From Prescottella subtropica (GTDB lineage Bacteria > Actinomycetota > Actinomycetes > Mycobacteriales > Mycobacteriaceae): a DNA stretch of 64,000 bases. Positions 32,098 through 39,899 of this stretch are shown piece by piece. The stretch is taken from NCBI RefSeq assembly GCF_005434945.1, contig NZ_SKCH01000021.1, positions 1-64,000 of the forward strand. Reading direction: 5' to 3'. A model generated the notes under the pieces. The model had not been told where the DNA came from. It made no database searches and saw only the letters and a list, made by a program, of their open reading frames with translations. Position 1 is the stretch's first letter; each line of letters begins with the position of its first letter. The position numbers and the translations under genes were made by a program.

Positions 32098-33990
32098 ATG
32101 CGTCGACGTTCCACTGAGCCCACGATCGCTCTCGGTCTCGGCCACTACGGGTATCCGCTGCTGGCGCCGTCCTCATTGTTCAAGAAGGCGGTGGTGATCG
32201 TTGGCTCGTCGCGGTCCGGGAAAACACGGCACGCGACATCGATTGCCGACCAGCAGGTGCATGTCGAGGGCGGCGGGAATCTGACGATCGACATCAAGGG
32301 CGACGACGCCTTGGTGAAGTCGAAGGCCCGCTTGGCTGAACGAGAAGGCCGATCGTTCCTGCATTTCACGCTCGCACCGAAGAACGGGGGCGGGTACGAG
32401 CAACCGCACCCGTATGCGCCACCGATCCCGGCCCGCTATGACCCTCTCGGCCGCGGCAACGGCAAATCGAAAGCCGAGATGCTGCTCAAGTCGGTTCCTC
32501 GTGACGGTGACGCGGCCGCGTATCTGCGTGCTGCGCAGGAGATCACCGAACTCGCCTGGAACATTGCCGCGCTGACCGGCTACGACCGCACCATCGGGGC
32601 TGATGGCCGGACCCGCATTTCGGCGCTCGAAACGCTGATGAACATGCTGTCGGTTGCCGGTGAAGGTGGGGGAGAGCTCGAACGTCAGGCTGCCGCTCTG
32701 AATGTGCCGACCATCTTGTCGTACTACCCGCATCTGTCTGAGCGGGACGCGCAGCAGCGGATCGCGACGTTGCGTAGTCGGGTCCAGTCGGTGGTGGGCG
32801 AGTTGAAGAAGGGCAGCAGTGTCACCGCGCAGGCCGCGTCGAACACCCGGCAGCTGGTGTCGACGTATGTGAACTCGTCGGCCCTGTTCCCGGGCACGTT
32901 CGGCACCGGTCGCAGCCCGGCCGGGCAGATCGATCTGATCCGGGCGATCCTGCGTGGCGAGATCGTCGTGATCAGTCTTCCCGCGCAGGACTACCCGGAC
33001 TTCTCGGCGATGATCTACTCGATGATCCTGCTGGATCTGCAGAACGCTGTCGCGACGCTGCGGAGCAGGAAGGCGGTGGTTGCCGAGTACCTGGGTGTCG
33101 ACACCAGCCGAGCGGACAGCACCCCCTGGCCGCCGTTCATCGTGCAGATCGAAGAACTTGGTAGTGCAGTGAACTCGGCGTCGGCGGAAGCATTGATCAA
33201 CCTGCTCAACAAGTCTGCGGACATCGGGATCCGGGTCATCGCGTCGACGCAGGCCCTTGCCGACATCCGGCAGATCGACGACGGCAAAGGGGTGTGGCTC
33301 GAACGGCTCCTGGCGCAGGCCGATCACCTGTTCGCGTTGCAGCTCAACGCGGAAACTGACGACGAGATCGTCTCCGGGTTCTCGGGGAAGGTCACCAAAC
33401 AGTTCGCGACCAACGAAACCGAGGTGTCGAACAATCGTCTGCGGATCTTCACCGGCGCGTCGGAGTCGAAGAAGGTGCGGGGCGCCGAGCAGCAGGACAC
33501 CCGGATCCCACTGGGCACCACGCAGGCGCTGGACCGAAGCAAGTGGGAAATGGTGTACGTGTCGAAGGCCCCGAAGCTGACGGCGGTGCATACGACCGCG
33601 CCGGAGGGCCCGAACAACTGGTTCGAGATCATCGAGATGGTGCCGGTGTTCGAACCGGATCTCGGCTACAACCCGTTCGCGGCGGACACGACGCTGGTGG
33701 AGGCGACGAAGGCTGCTGCGCGGGCGAAGGCGATGGAGCTGAACCAGGAACTCGCGGACCCGAACTCGTTGTTGTTCCGCATCGTTGACGGTGTCGACGA
33801 GAAGGCGGACATCGAGCCGGCCGCTGTTGTCGTCGCAGATGCCAGCGGCGAGGTCGACGAGCCGCCGTTCCCGGACGAGTTCGGGTTCGGTGAACCTGAT
33901 GTGCCGGATGAGGATCAGGCCGCGATCGATTCGTTCTACGAGAGTGTCCCACCGGAGTCGGACCCGGGCGGCTGGGATCGGATTCCCTGA
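32098..33990 (+). CDS. VirD4/TraD-like type IV coupling ATPase
   Basis: 630 residues. Walker A is GSSRSGKT (36-43) and Walker B is FIVQIEELG (347-355). IGIRVIASTQALADI (377-391) fits the sensor segment of the TraG/VirD4 family. The protein lacks N-terminal membrane helices; the preceding gene may supply them. Coupling proteins hand the relaxase-DNA complex to the transfer channel using ATP. The acidic C-terminus (DEDQAAIDSFYESVPPES) may contact substrates. A hairpin follows the stop. Confidence 0.88.
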   Translation: MRRRSTEPTIALGLGHYGYPLLAPSSLFKKAVVIVGSSRSGKTRHATSIADQQVHVEGGGNLTIDIKGDDALVKSKARLAEREGRSFLHFTLAPKNGGGYEQPHPYAPPIPARYDPLGRGNGKSKAEMLLKSVPRDGDAAAYLRAAQEITELAWNIAALTGYDRTIGADGRTRISALETLMNMLSVAGEGGGELERQAAALNVPTILSYYPHLSERDAQQRIATLRSRVQSVVGELKKGSSVTAQAASNTRQLVSTYVNSSALFPGTFGTGRSPAGQIDLIRAILRGEIVVISLPAQDYPDFSAMIYSMILLDLQNAVATLRSRKAVVAEYLGVDTSRADSTPWPPFIVQIEELGSAVNSASAEALINLLNKSADIGIRVIASTQALADIRQIDDGKGVWLERLLAQADHLFALQLNAETDDEIVSGFSGKVTKQFATNETEVSNNRLRIFTGASESKKVRGAEQQDTRIPLGTTQALDRSKWEMVYVSKAPKLTAVHTTAPEGPNNWFEIIEMVPVFEPDLGYNPFAADTTLVEATKAAARAKAMELNQELADPNSLLFRIVDGVDEKADIEPAAVVVADASGEVDEPPFPDEFGFGEPDVPDEDQAAIDSFYESVPPESDPGGWDRIP

Positions 33991-34016
33991 CCCTGCGGGC
34001 TGCTTTGCCTCTACCT

Positions 34017-34060
34017 ACCCCCTGTCTGTCGCGGACCTCGTTCTCGCGGCGGCAGGGGGT
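34017..34060 (+). terminator. Hairpin after the coupling-protein gene
   Basis: ACCCCCTG (34017-34024) pairs with CAGGGGGT (34053-34060) around 28 bases, in the only sizeable gap inside the operon. May attenuate transcription into the downstream transfer genes. Confidence 0.4.
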
Positions 34061-34210
34061 GTCGTTGTTTCGGGAACCGGCCACGCGAACCGGGGGACAC
34101 CGGAAGTGCCTGCCGTACCCTGACTGCATTCGGAGATGTCACCACCTGGTCTGGCTATGAAAAGTGGCCTGTACCTGCAGCAATGACGGTTTCATGTGGA
34201 AGGGATGCAC

Positions 34211-35863
34211 GTGTCGAGAGATGCTGAACTGGTCGACCGGGCAGCGGTTGTTCTGCCGGACGGGTTCCGGCCTGCCCGCGCCGACAAACGCATCCCGGTG
34301 AGGCGGATCTACGCCGCATTCACTCCGGCACGTGAGTCTGTCCGTCCGGGTTTGGCATTGCTGCTCGGGCAGGCCCCTCCGCCGCAGCCGGTAGCGCCGG
34401 TCCAGTCCCCTCCGCCGGTGGTGCCTGCGGCGCCGACACCACCCGCACCCGCACCGGTGGTCGAGCCGGTCGTGGAATCGGATTGGGCCGACGTCGACGG
34501 CCACCGTATCTACAAGTGGGTGCTCGAGGTTGACGGCGGCCTCTACGTGGCTTCCGACGCTGACGGCACCGAACTGCGTGACGAGCACGGTGACCGCATC
34601 TACGTCGACGACCTCGGCTACGCCATCACCCCCGACCTCGGTGCGGACACCGCTGCCGGCGCCGACCTGGTTGCGGGCGAACCGAAGACGGATGCCGCCT
34701 CCCGATTCGGGAAGGTGAAGAACCTGTTCGGGTGGAAGACTGAACCTGATGCCGACACCCCGCAGGTGTTCGACAGCAACGGTGTTCCCCTCGTCGACTT
34801 CGACATCGTCAAGGTTGGGAAGGCCCCGACCTTCGGCCGCCACAACCGTGGCCGCCGCGCCCTCACCATCGCCGTGTCGTCGCTGGCCGCGTGTGCAGCG
34901 GTCGGGTTGATCGCTGGTGTCACGATCGGCCGGTCCGCGATCCCCGCCGAAGGCACGATCTCCGCGCAGGAGGCGTCCGCGTACCGGTTGACGACGTTCC
35001 CCCTCGACGCGGCGGTCAGTTTCGGTCGGCAGTACCTCGATGTGTGCCTGACCCACGGTGGCGGGGATGCCGTCAAGAAGCGTGAACAGCTCCTCAAGGC
35101 GATGGGCACCCCGGGCGCTGCTGACGGCTGCGGGTGGACTTCCGGTGGTTTGCAGCAGGAACCGGCGTTGATCGTGTGGGACGGCACGATGACCCCGATC
35201 AGCGAGTTCCCGGACGGGGAGGCCGCCTACCTCGGGTTCACGGTGTCGATGGCTGACGGCCAGTACCAGACGGTGTCAGTGCCGGTGTGGGTGAAGTCCA
35301 GCAAGGTCAGCAACGACATGCGGATCGTCGGTGACATCGGTGTCACCGCCCCGATGCGGCTCGCGACGCCGCCGCCGGCGAAAGCGAAACTCACCGACGA
35401 CGGCAGCCTCGCCGGCCAGGTCACCGATTCCCTCCTCGCCCCGTTCTTCAAGGCGTGGGGCGCCTCGGATGCGGGCCAGTTGAACCTGGTGCTCGCTGAC
35501 TCCGCGGTCGCCCGCGCCCGCACTGGCCTCGGTGGGATCGTCGCCAACCCGAAGATCGACAAGGCCACCGTCCGGTCCCCGCGTGCGACGGACACGCCCG
35601 CGAACCAGCCGATCGTCTACCAGGACGGCGACGCCGCGGTCGCCGAAGTGCGGGTCACCTGGGATGTTCCGGCATCGGAGTCGACGCAGACCACCGGCTA
35701 CCGCGTCGAGTTGGTCCGCCATTCCGGTAAGTGGCTCGTCGTCGATATTCGGGCGGGACTGGTCGACCGCGATGGTGCCGGCGCTGCCGGCTCCGGCATC
35801 GGATCGGCCAACGAACTCGTGCCCGGCGCCGCCTCCACCCGCGGCACCGGCACCGGCGGATAA
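34211..35863 (+). CDS. VirB8/TcpC-like conjugation protein
   Basis: 550 residues from GTG 34211, where GGAAGGG has a spacing of 6; ATG 34205 is too close to that site. The N-terminal 210 residues are cytoplasmic and include a Pro-rich stretch and a WADVDGHRIYKWVLEVDGG domain. One membrane helix (ALTIAVSSLAACAAVGLIAG) is followed by about 310 external residues. There, AGQVTDSLLAPFFKAWGASD and the C-terminal beta strands (YRVELVRHSGKWLVVDIRAG) match the TcpC/VirB8 fold. VirB8-type proteins hold the channel together at the membrane. Confidence 0.75.
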   Translation: MSRDAELVDRAAVVLPDGFRPARADKRIPVRRIYAAFTPARESVRPGLALLLGQAPPPQPVAPVQSPPPVVPAAPTPPAPAPVVEPVVESDWADVDGHRIYKWVLEVDGGLYVASDADGTELRDEHGDRIYVDDLGYAITPDLGADTAAGADLVAGEPKTDAASRFGKVKNLFGWKTEPDADTPQVFDSNGVPLVDFDIVKVGKAPTFGRHNRGRRALTIAVSSLAACAAVGLIAGVTIGRSAIPAEGTISAQEASAYRLTTFPLDAAVSFGRQYLDVCLTHGGGDAVKKREQLLKAMGTPGAADGCGWTSGGLQQEPALIVWDGTMTPISEFPDGEAAYLGFTVSMADGQYQTVSVPVWVKSSKVSNDMRIVGDIGVTAPMRLATPPPAKAKLTDDGSLAGQVTDSLLAPFFKAWGASDAGQLNLVLADSAVARARTGLGGIVANPKIDKATVRSPRATDTPANQPIVYQDGDAAVAEVRVTWDVPASESTQTTGYRVELVRHSGKWLVVDIRAGLVDRDGAGAAGSGIGSANELVPGAASTRGTGTGG

Positions 35864-35917
35864 CCGCCCCACACAGTCGTCCGGCAGCGGGCCGGCAGCA
35901 CACGAAAGGGACACCCC

Positions 35918-36238
35918 ATGATCACCAGCACCACGATCGATCTGCTGGCGCAGAGCAGCGGTACCAGCGGTATCACCAGCATCATCCAGAACCTGACCAC
36001 GGAAATCCGGGTCATCGGTGTCGCGGTCCTCGTCCTGATGATGGTCGTCATCGGCGTGATGATCGCGATCGCCGCCGGCAAGGAAGGCGGCTGGCGGTCG
36101 AGCATCCAGAAGCTCATCGGTGTCCTCGCCGCGGGCCTGGTCATCGGCGGAGGCCCGATCGTCGCCACCTACATGGTCGAGTCCGGTGAACAGGTCACCG
36201 GCTCCACCAGCGGCGGCGGCACCGCCCAGTTCGAGTGA
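35918..36238 (+). CDS. VirB2/TrbC-like small membrane protein
   Basis: 106 residues with two membrane helices (IGVAVLVLMMVVIGVMIAIA and IGVLAAGLVIGGGPIVATYM) joined by a short charged loop (GKEGGWRSS). Size, helix layout and place before the VirB3- and VirB4-like genes fit pilin-like VirB2/TrbC proteins. No signal-peptide cleavage site is evident. The role is inferred from position and topology. Confidence 0.55.
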   Translation: MITSTTIDLLAQSSGTSGITSIIQNLTTEIRVIGVAVLVLMMVVIGVMIAIAAGKEGGWRSSIQKLIGVLAAGLVIGGGPIVATYMVESGEQVTGSTSGGGTAQFE

Positions 36239-36273
36239 CCGCACCGGATCCGAAACAGTAACGGGGAACGCTG

Positions 36274-36834
36274 ATGCCAGCTGAGGGACGCTACGCGGTC
36301 GACCGCACGCGGGTGATGAACCACCGCAACAAGATGTGGCAGCTCGGCCGTGACGTGTCCTTGGTGTCAATCGGCGGTATCGACGCGCAGCTGTCCGCCG
36401 TCGCAGGTGCCGTAGCAGCGGCCAGCCTGATCGTGCTGGTGCCAGTCGGGGCGCTGCTGGGGCAACTGTGGATCACCGCCGCGGTCGGATTCCTGCTGGT
36501 GTTCGTGATCGCCTACTGGATCGCCAACCACAAGTTCGGCAGCGACGAGTCACCGTTCCAGTGGGTGCGTCTGCAGTGGGCGCGGCGGTTCAGGAACCCC
36601 GGCCTGATCGCTGGTGGCGGTGCCGACAAGAACCCGGGCGATCTGCGGTGGGTGGGGATCGTGTGGCGGCCCGACTGGGCGCGCATCGACGTGAACCAGC
36701 CGGTGAAGCGTCCGGTGTACGACCCCCGACCGGTCGCGCGGGACACGTTCGTTCTGCCGAAAAGGCCGCCGCGCATCACATTCGAGCAACTGCTGGCCAG
36801 CACACCAGCCGACCCGATCGAGAAGGACAGGTAG
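36274..36834 (+). CDS. VirB3/TcpE-like conjugation protein
   Basis: 186 residues. Two membrane segments near the N-terminus (AAASLIVLVPVGALLGQLW, AAVGFLLVFVIAYWIA) are followed by a soluble tail with ESPFQWVRLQWARRFRNPG and RPVYDPRPVARD. This is the TcpE/PrgI-VirB3 layout of Gram-positive transfer systems. It ends 8 bases before the VirB4-like ATPase gene, the usual neighbour. It would sit in the inner membrane ring. Confidence 0.7.
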   Translation: MPAEGRYAVDRTRVMNHRNKMWQLGRDVSLVSIGGIDAQLSAVAGAVAAASLIVLVPVGALLGQLWITAAVGFLLVFVIAYWIANHKFGSDESPFQWVRLQWARRFRNPGLIAGGGADKNPGDLRWVGIVWRPDWARIDVNQPVKRPVYDPRPVARDTFVLPKRPPRITFEQLLASTPADPIEKDR

Positions 36835-36842
36835 GAGAAACG

Positions 36843-39800
36843 ATGTGGATCATCCTGGTACTGCTGGGCGTCGCGGTCGTGATCGCCGGTGGTGTCGCTG
36901 TGGCCGTGCGCCGGCAGAAGGCCACCACGAACAAGGCGCCCGTCAAGCGTGCCGACCGGCAGCGTCTCGGGGTCCGCTACGCCGAAGACGGCCTGTTCCT
37001 GATCGGTGACGGCATGTGGACCGGGGTTGTCCTGCCCGGCTCCTCCGACGACTTCACCTCGAATGCGCAGCAGGAGCATGCGTTCGACCGGTCCGCCGAC
37101 TTCTACCGGCAGCTGCTGTCGTACGCCGAAGCCGAGCAGGGGCGGGCGGCATCGATCGTGTGCCACGAGTTGGTGCGCTACCAGCCGGTCGACACCGGCA
37201 AGTGGGAAGCCGAACTCGACAAGGCTGTGTGGGATCCCAGCGGCCTGTTCCAGACGCTGGTCGCAGAGAAGGTCGCCCCCCACATTTCAGCTGCCGCGCC
37301 GGAGCCGCGACGGATCCTGATGATCCGTCTGGGCACCTTCAAAGGCCCGAGCATGGCCGACCCGATCAGTCTCATCCTCAACTCCGCCGACCACGTCGCC
37401 GAAGAACACTTCCGGGCCAGCGACCTCGAACCGTTCCGGGAAGCCGCCGCCACCCTCCACGCCCGCCTGTCGATGGGTGGGGCCGAACCGATCAGCCGCG
37501 CCGACCTGGTGTGGCTGATCCGCAAGCCCCTGTACGGCGGCTTCCAGCCCCCGACCGAGAGGGACTACAACGCCACCCGCCCGTGGCGGGCCGGATTCTT
37601 CGACCAGGTCGTCGACTTCGAGGGCCGCAACCTGTCCGATGCTGTCGAGGTCGTCGAACCGAACTGCGACGGCGGAGAACCCCGCACCTCCTACGTCACC
37701 ACCCTCGTCGTCGCGGACAGCCCCGCAGTGATGCCGTTCGACTACCACCAAGCGTGGGGGCGGATGCTGCGCACCCTGCCGCACGAGGTGGAGGTCAGCT
37801 GGCGCTTCAAATTGATGTCATCGGAAAGCTGGAAGAAGCTGGCCAAGAAGCGGATCGGCCTGATCAAGGATGAGGCCGACGATCGTGTCAAGGCCGGCAA
37901 GGTCGATGACGCGAAGTTCGGTGAGGTCTACGACGACGCCACCCGCCTCGAGGACGACCTCGACCTGCACCCGTCGCCGGCGATGATCGGGCAGCTGCGG
38001 CTGTCGGTGTCCGCGCCGACCCGCAAGGAGTTGGCGCGTGCCGTGCAGGACGTCAAGGCCGCCCTGCGGGATGTTGAACTGCAGCAGCCGCTGAACATTC
38101 AGCACGCCCTGCTGCGTGAGCAGCTGCCCGGCGACCCCGACCCGGTGCACGTCGGGCGGGTGAACCTGTGCGACGACACCCTCGGTATCGACATCGGTAC
38201 CCGCTGGACCGACATCGAGACACTGGCGTTGGCGCGGCTCGATTCGTCCCCGAGCGTCGGTGACGCCGTCGAGGTGCACCGCAACGGGCAGGTTCTCGGC
38301 TGGCGGGGCCCGGCGATCGGCTACTGCATGGAGAACGGCGCCGTCGTTCACTTTGACCCGCACGTGCAGGTCGCCCGCAACCACGGCGCCGGCATCGGCA
38401 TCATCGGCGCGTCCGGTGGCGGCAAGTCGTCGCTGGCGTTGATGCTGTTCTTCTGGATGTCTGAGTCCGGGACGCAGGTCGTGGCCGCTGACCCGAAGAA
38501 CGACATCGAACGGTTCTGCTACTACCTCGCGTTCGGCCCGCAGGTCACCGACCCGGAGTTCGCGAAGGACGCCAGCCGCGGCATTCTCGGCACCCCTGAA
38601 TCCCGATTCCAGCCGGTCAACCAGGAGTTCTGGGATCAGACCGACATCATCGACCTGTTCGGTGGCCCGCACGGCATGCTCGGGGCGTGGGCGTTGACCG
38701 ACACCTACGAAGACGGGGAAGCCCTCGCGCGCGCGCAGCTCGAACTGCTCGTCCCTGACCGGGAGGACCGCGACAAGCTCGAACCGGGATTCCAGAAACT
38801 CAAGGAGATGTACCGCAAGGCTGCGGCCGCCGGTGAAACCTTCCAGCCGAGCCTGTCGGAGCTGGCCGCCACCCTCGGCGAGGAAATCGAGCTGTACAAG
38901 CATGCCGCCGACGAATCGAACGACGACTGGTCGTCGCGGCTGCAGGCGAAGCGGGAACTGGTGCGGATGCAGGCGTTGCAGGCCCGCATGGAGAACGCCG
39001 CCCGGAACCCGTACTCGCGGCTGCTGTTCGGCCGATCCGATGCGTCGACCGCGTTCCGGTCGATCCGCAAACGCCGCACCGTCATCACTCTGTTCCGGTT
39101 CACCCCACCGGACCCGGCGAAGGAACCGAGCCAGTGGAGCGAAGCCGAGCGTGACGCGGCGGCGGCGATTTTCACCGCCCTGCACCGCATCAACGACTTC
39201 TTCGGTGACGTCAAGGAATCGGTCAGCCCGCACACCCAGCGGCAGGGTCGCCGACCCCGCGCACTGTTCATCGACGAGGCGTACATCGTCACCGCCATCG
39301 AAGCTGGCCGTGACCTGATCGCCCGCGGTCTCCGTCAGGGCCGATCCCTGAACTTCGTGATCGTGTTCATCTCCCAGCAGGCCAAGGACATCGCCACCAT
39401 CGAAAAGGCGATGACCGAGGCCGCAGAGGCCGACCAGAACCAGTTCTCGACGGTGTTCGTTTTCATGCAGAAGGGTGCCGCCGAAGCATCCGCGGCACTC
39501 GAACTGCTGCGGGACACCTCCGACGCCGACGACGCTGAACGCCGCGAGTTGGCGCGCCGACTCCTGCCGTTCAGCAAGGGCGGCGATCTCGGCAACGGGG
39601 TGTGCGTCATGCGGGACGTCGACAACCGGGTCTCGGTCCTGCAGGTAGACCAGATGTTCGTCGAACTGTCCAACGCGTCGCAGACGAACGCGACGCTCAG
39701 CTCCGAAGCCCAGTCCACCCCGATCTCCGACAACGGCCGCGACTGGACCATCGACCCGAGCGCCCTCGACCTGGTCCGCCGCGGTGTCAGCCGGAAAGTC

Positions 39801-39869
39801 CTGGTCACCCCCGATGGGGAAGACCACAGCTACGAGTTCGACGACTTCGAATCCCTGCTGACCACCTAA
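36843..39869 (+). CDS. VirB4/TraC-like conjugation ATPase
   Basis: 1008 residues, somewhat longer than usual. One N-terminal membrane helix (IILVLLGVAVVIAGGVAVAV) is followed by a long N-terminal domain and a C-terminal RecA-like ATPase domain. Walker A is GASGGGKSS (522-530) and Walker B is ALFIDEA with Asp811-Glu812; FVIVFISQQAKDIATIE fits the next conserved strand. VirB4 is the most conserved motor of type IV secretion and energises assembly and DNA passage. TAGGAGA precedes the ATG. Confidence 0.9.
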   Translation: MWIILVLLGVAVVIAGGVAVAVRRQKATTNKAPVKRADRQRLGVRYAEDGLFLIGDGMWTGVVLPGSSDDFTSNAQQEHAFDRSADFYRQLLSYAEAEQGRAASIVCHELVRYQPVDTGKWEAELDKAVWDPSGLFQTLVAEKVAPHISAAAPEPRRILMIRLGTFKGPSMADPISLILNSADHVAEEHFRASDLEPFREAAATLHARLSMGGAEPISRADLVWLIRKPLYGGFQPPTERDYNATRPWRAGFFDQVVDFEGRNLSDAVEVVEPNCDGGEPRTSYVTTLVVADSPAVMPFDYHQAWGRMLRTLPHEVEVSWRFKLMSSESWKKLAKKRIGLIKDEADDRVKAGKVDDAKFGEVYDDATRLEDDLDLHPSPAMIGQLRLSVSAPTRKELARAVQDVKAALRDVELQQPLNIQHALLREQLPGDPDPVHVGRVNLCDDTLGIDIGTRWTDIETLALARLDSSPSVGDAVEVHRNGQVLGWRGPAIGYCMENGAVVHFDPHVQVARNHGAGIGIIGASGGGKSSLALMLFFWMSESGTQVVAADPKNDIERFCYYLAFGPQVTDPEFAKDASRGILGTPESRFQPVNQEFWDQTDIIDLFGGPHGMLGAWALTDTYEDGEALARAQLELLVPDREDRDKLEPGFQKLKEMYRKAAAAGETFQPSLSELAATLGEEIELYKHAADESNDDWSSRLQAKRELVRMQALQARMENAARNPYSRLLFGRSDASTAFRSIRKRRTVITLFRFTPPDPAKEPSQWSEAERDAAAAIFTALHRINDFFGDVKESVSPHTQRQGRRPRALFIDEAYIVTAIEAGRDLIARGLRQGRSLNFVIVFISQQAKDIATIEKAMTEAAEADQNQFSTVFVFMQKGAAEASAALELLRDTSDADDAERRELARRLLPFSKGGDLGNGVCVMRDVDNRVSVLQVDQMFVELSNASQTNATLSSEAQSTPISDNGRDWTIDPSALDLVRRGVSRKVLVTPDGEDHSYEFDDFESLLTT

Positions 39870-39899
39870 CCCACCCCTTTTTCGACAGGAAGAACCCAC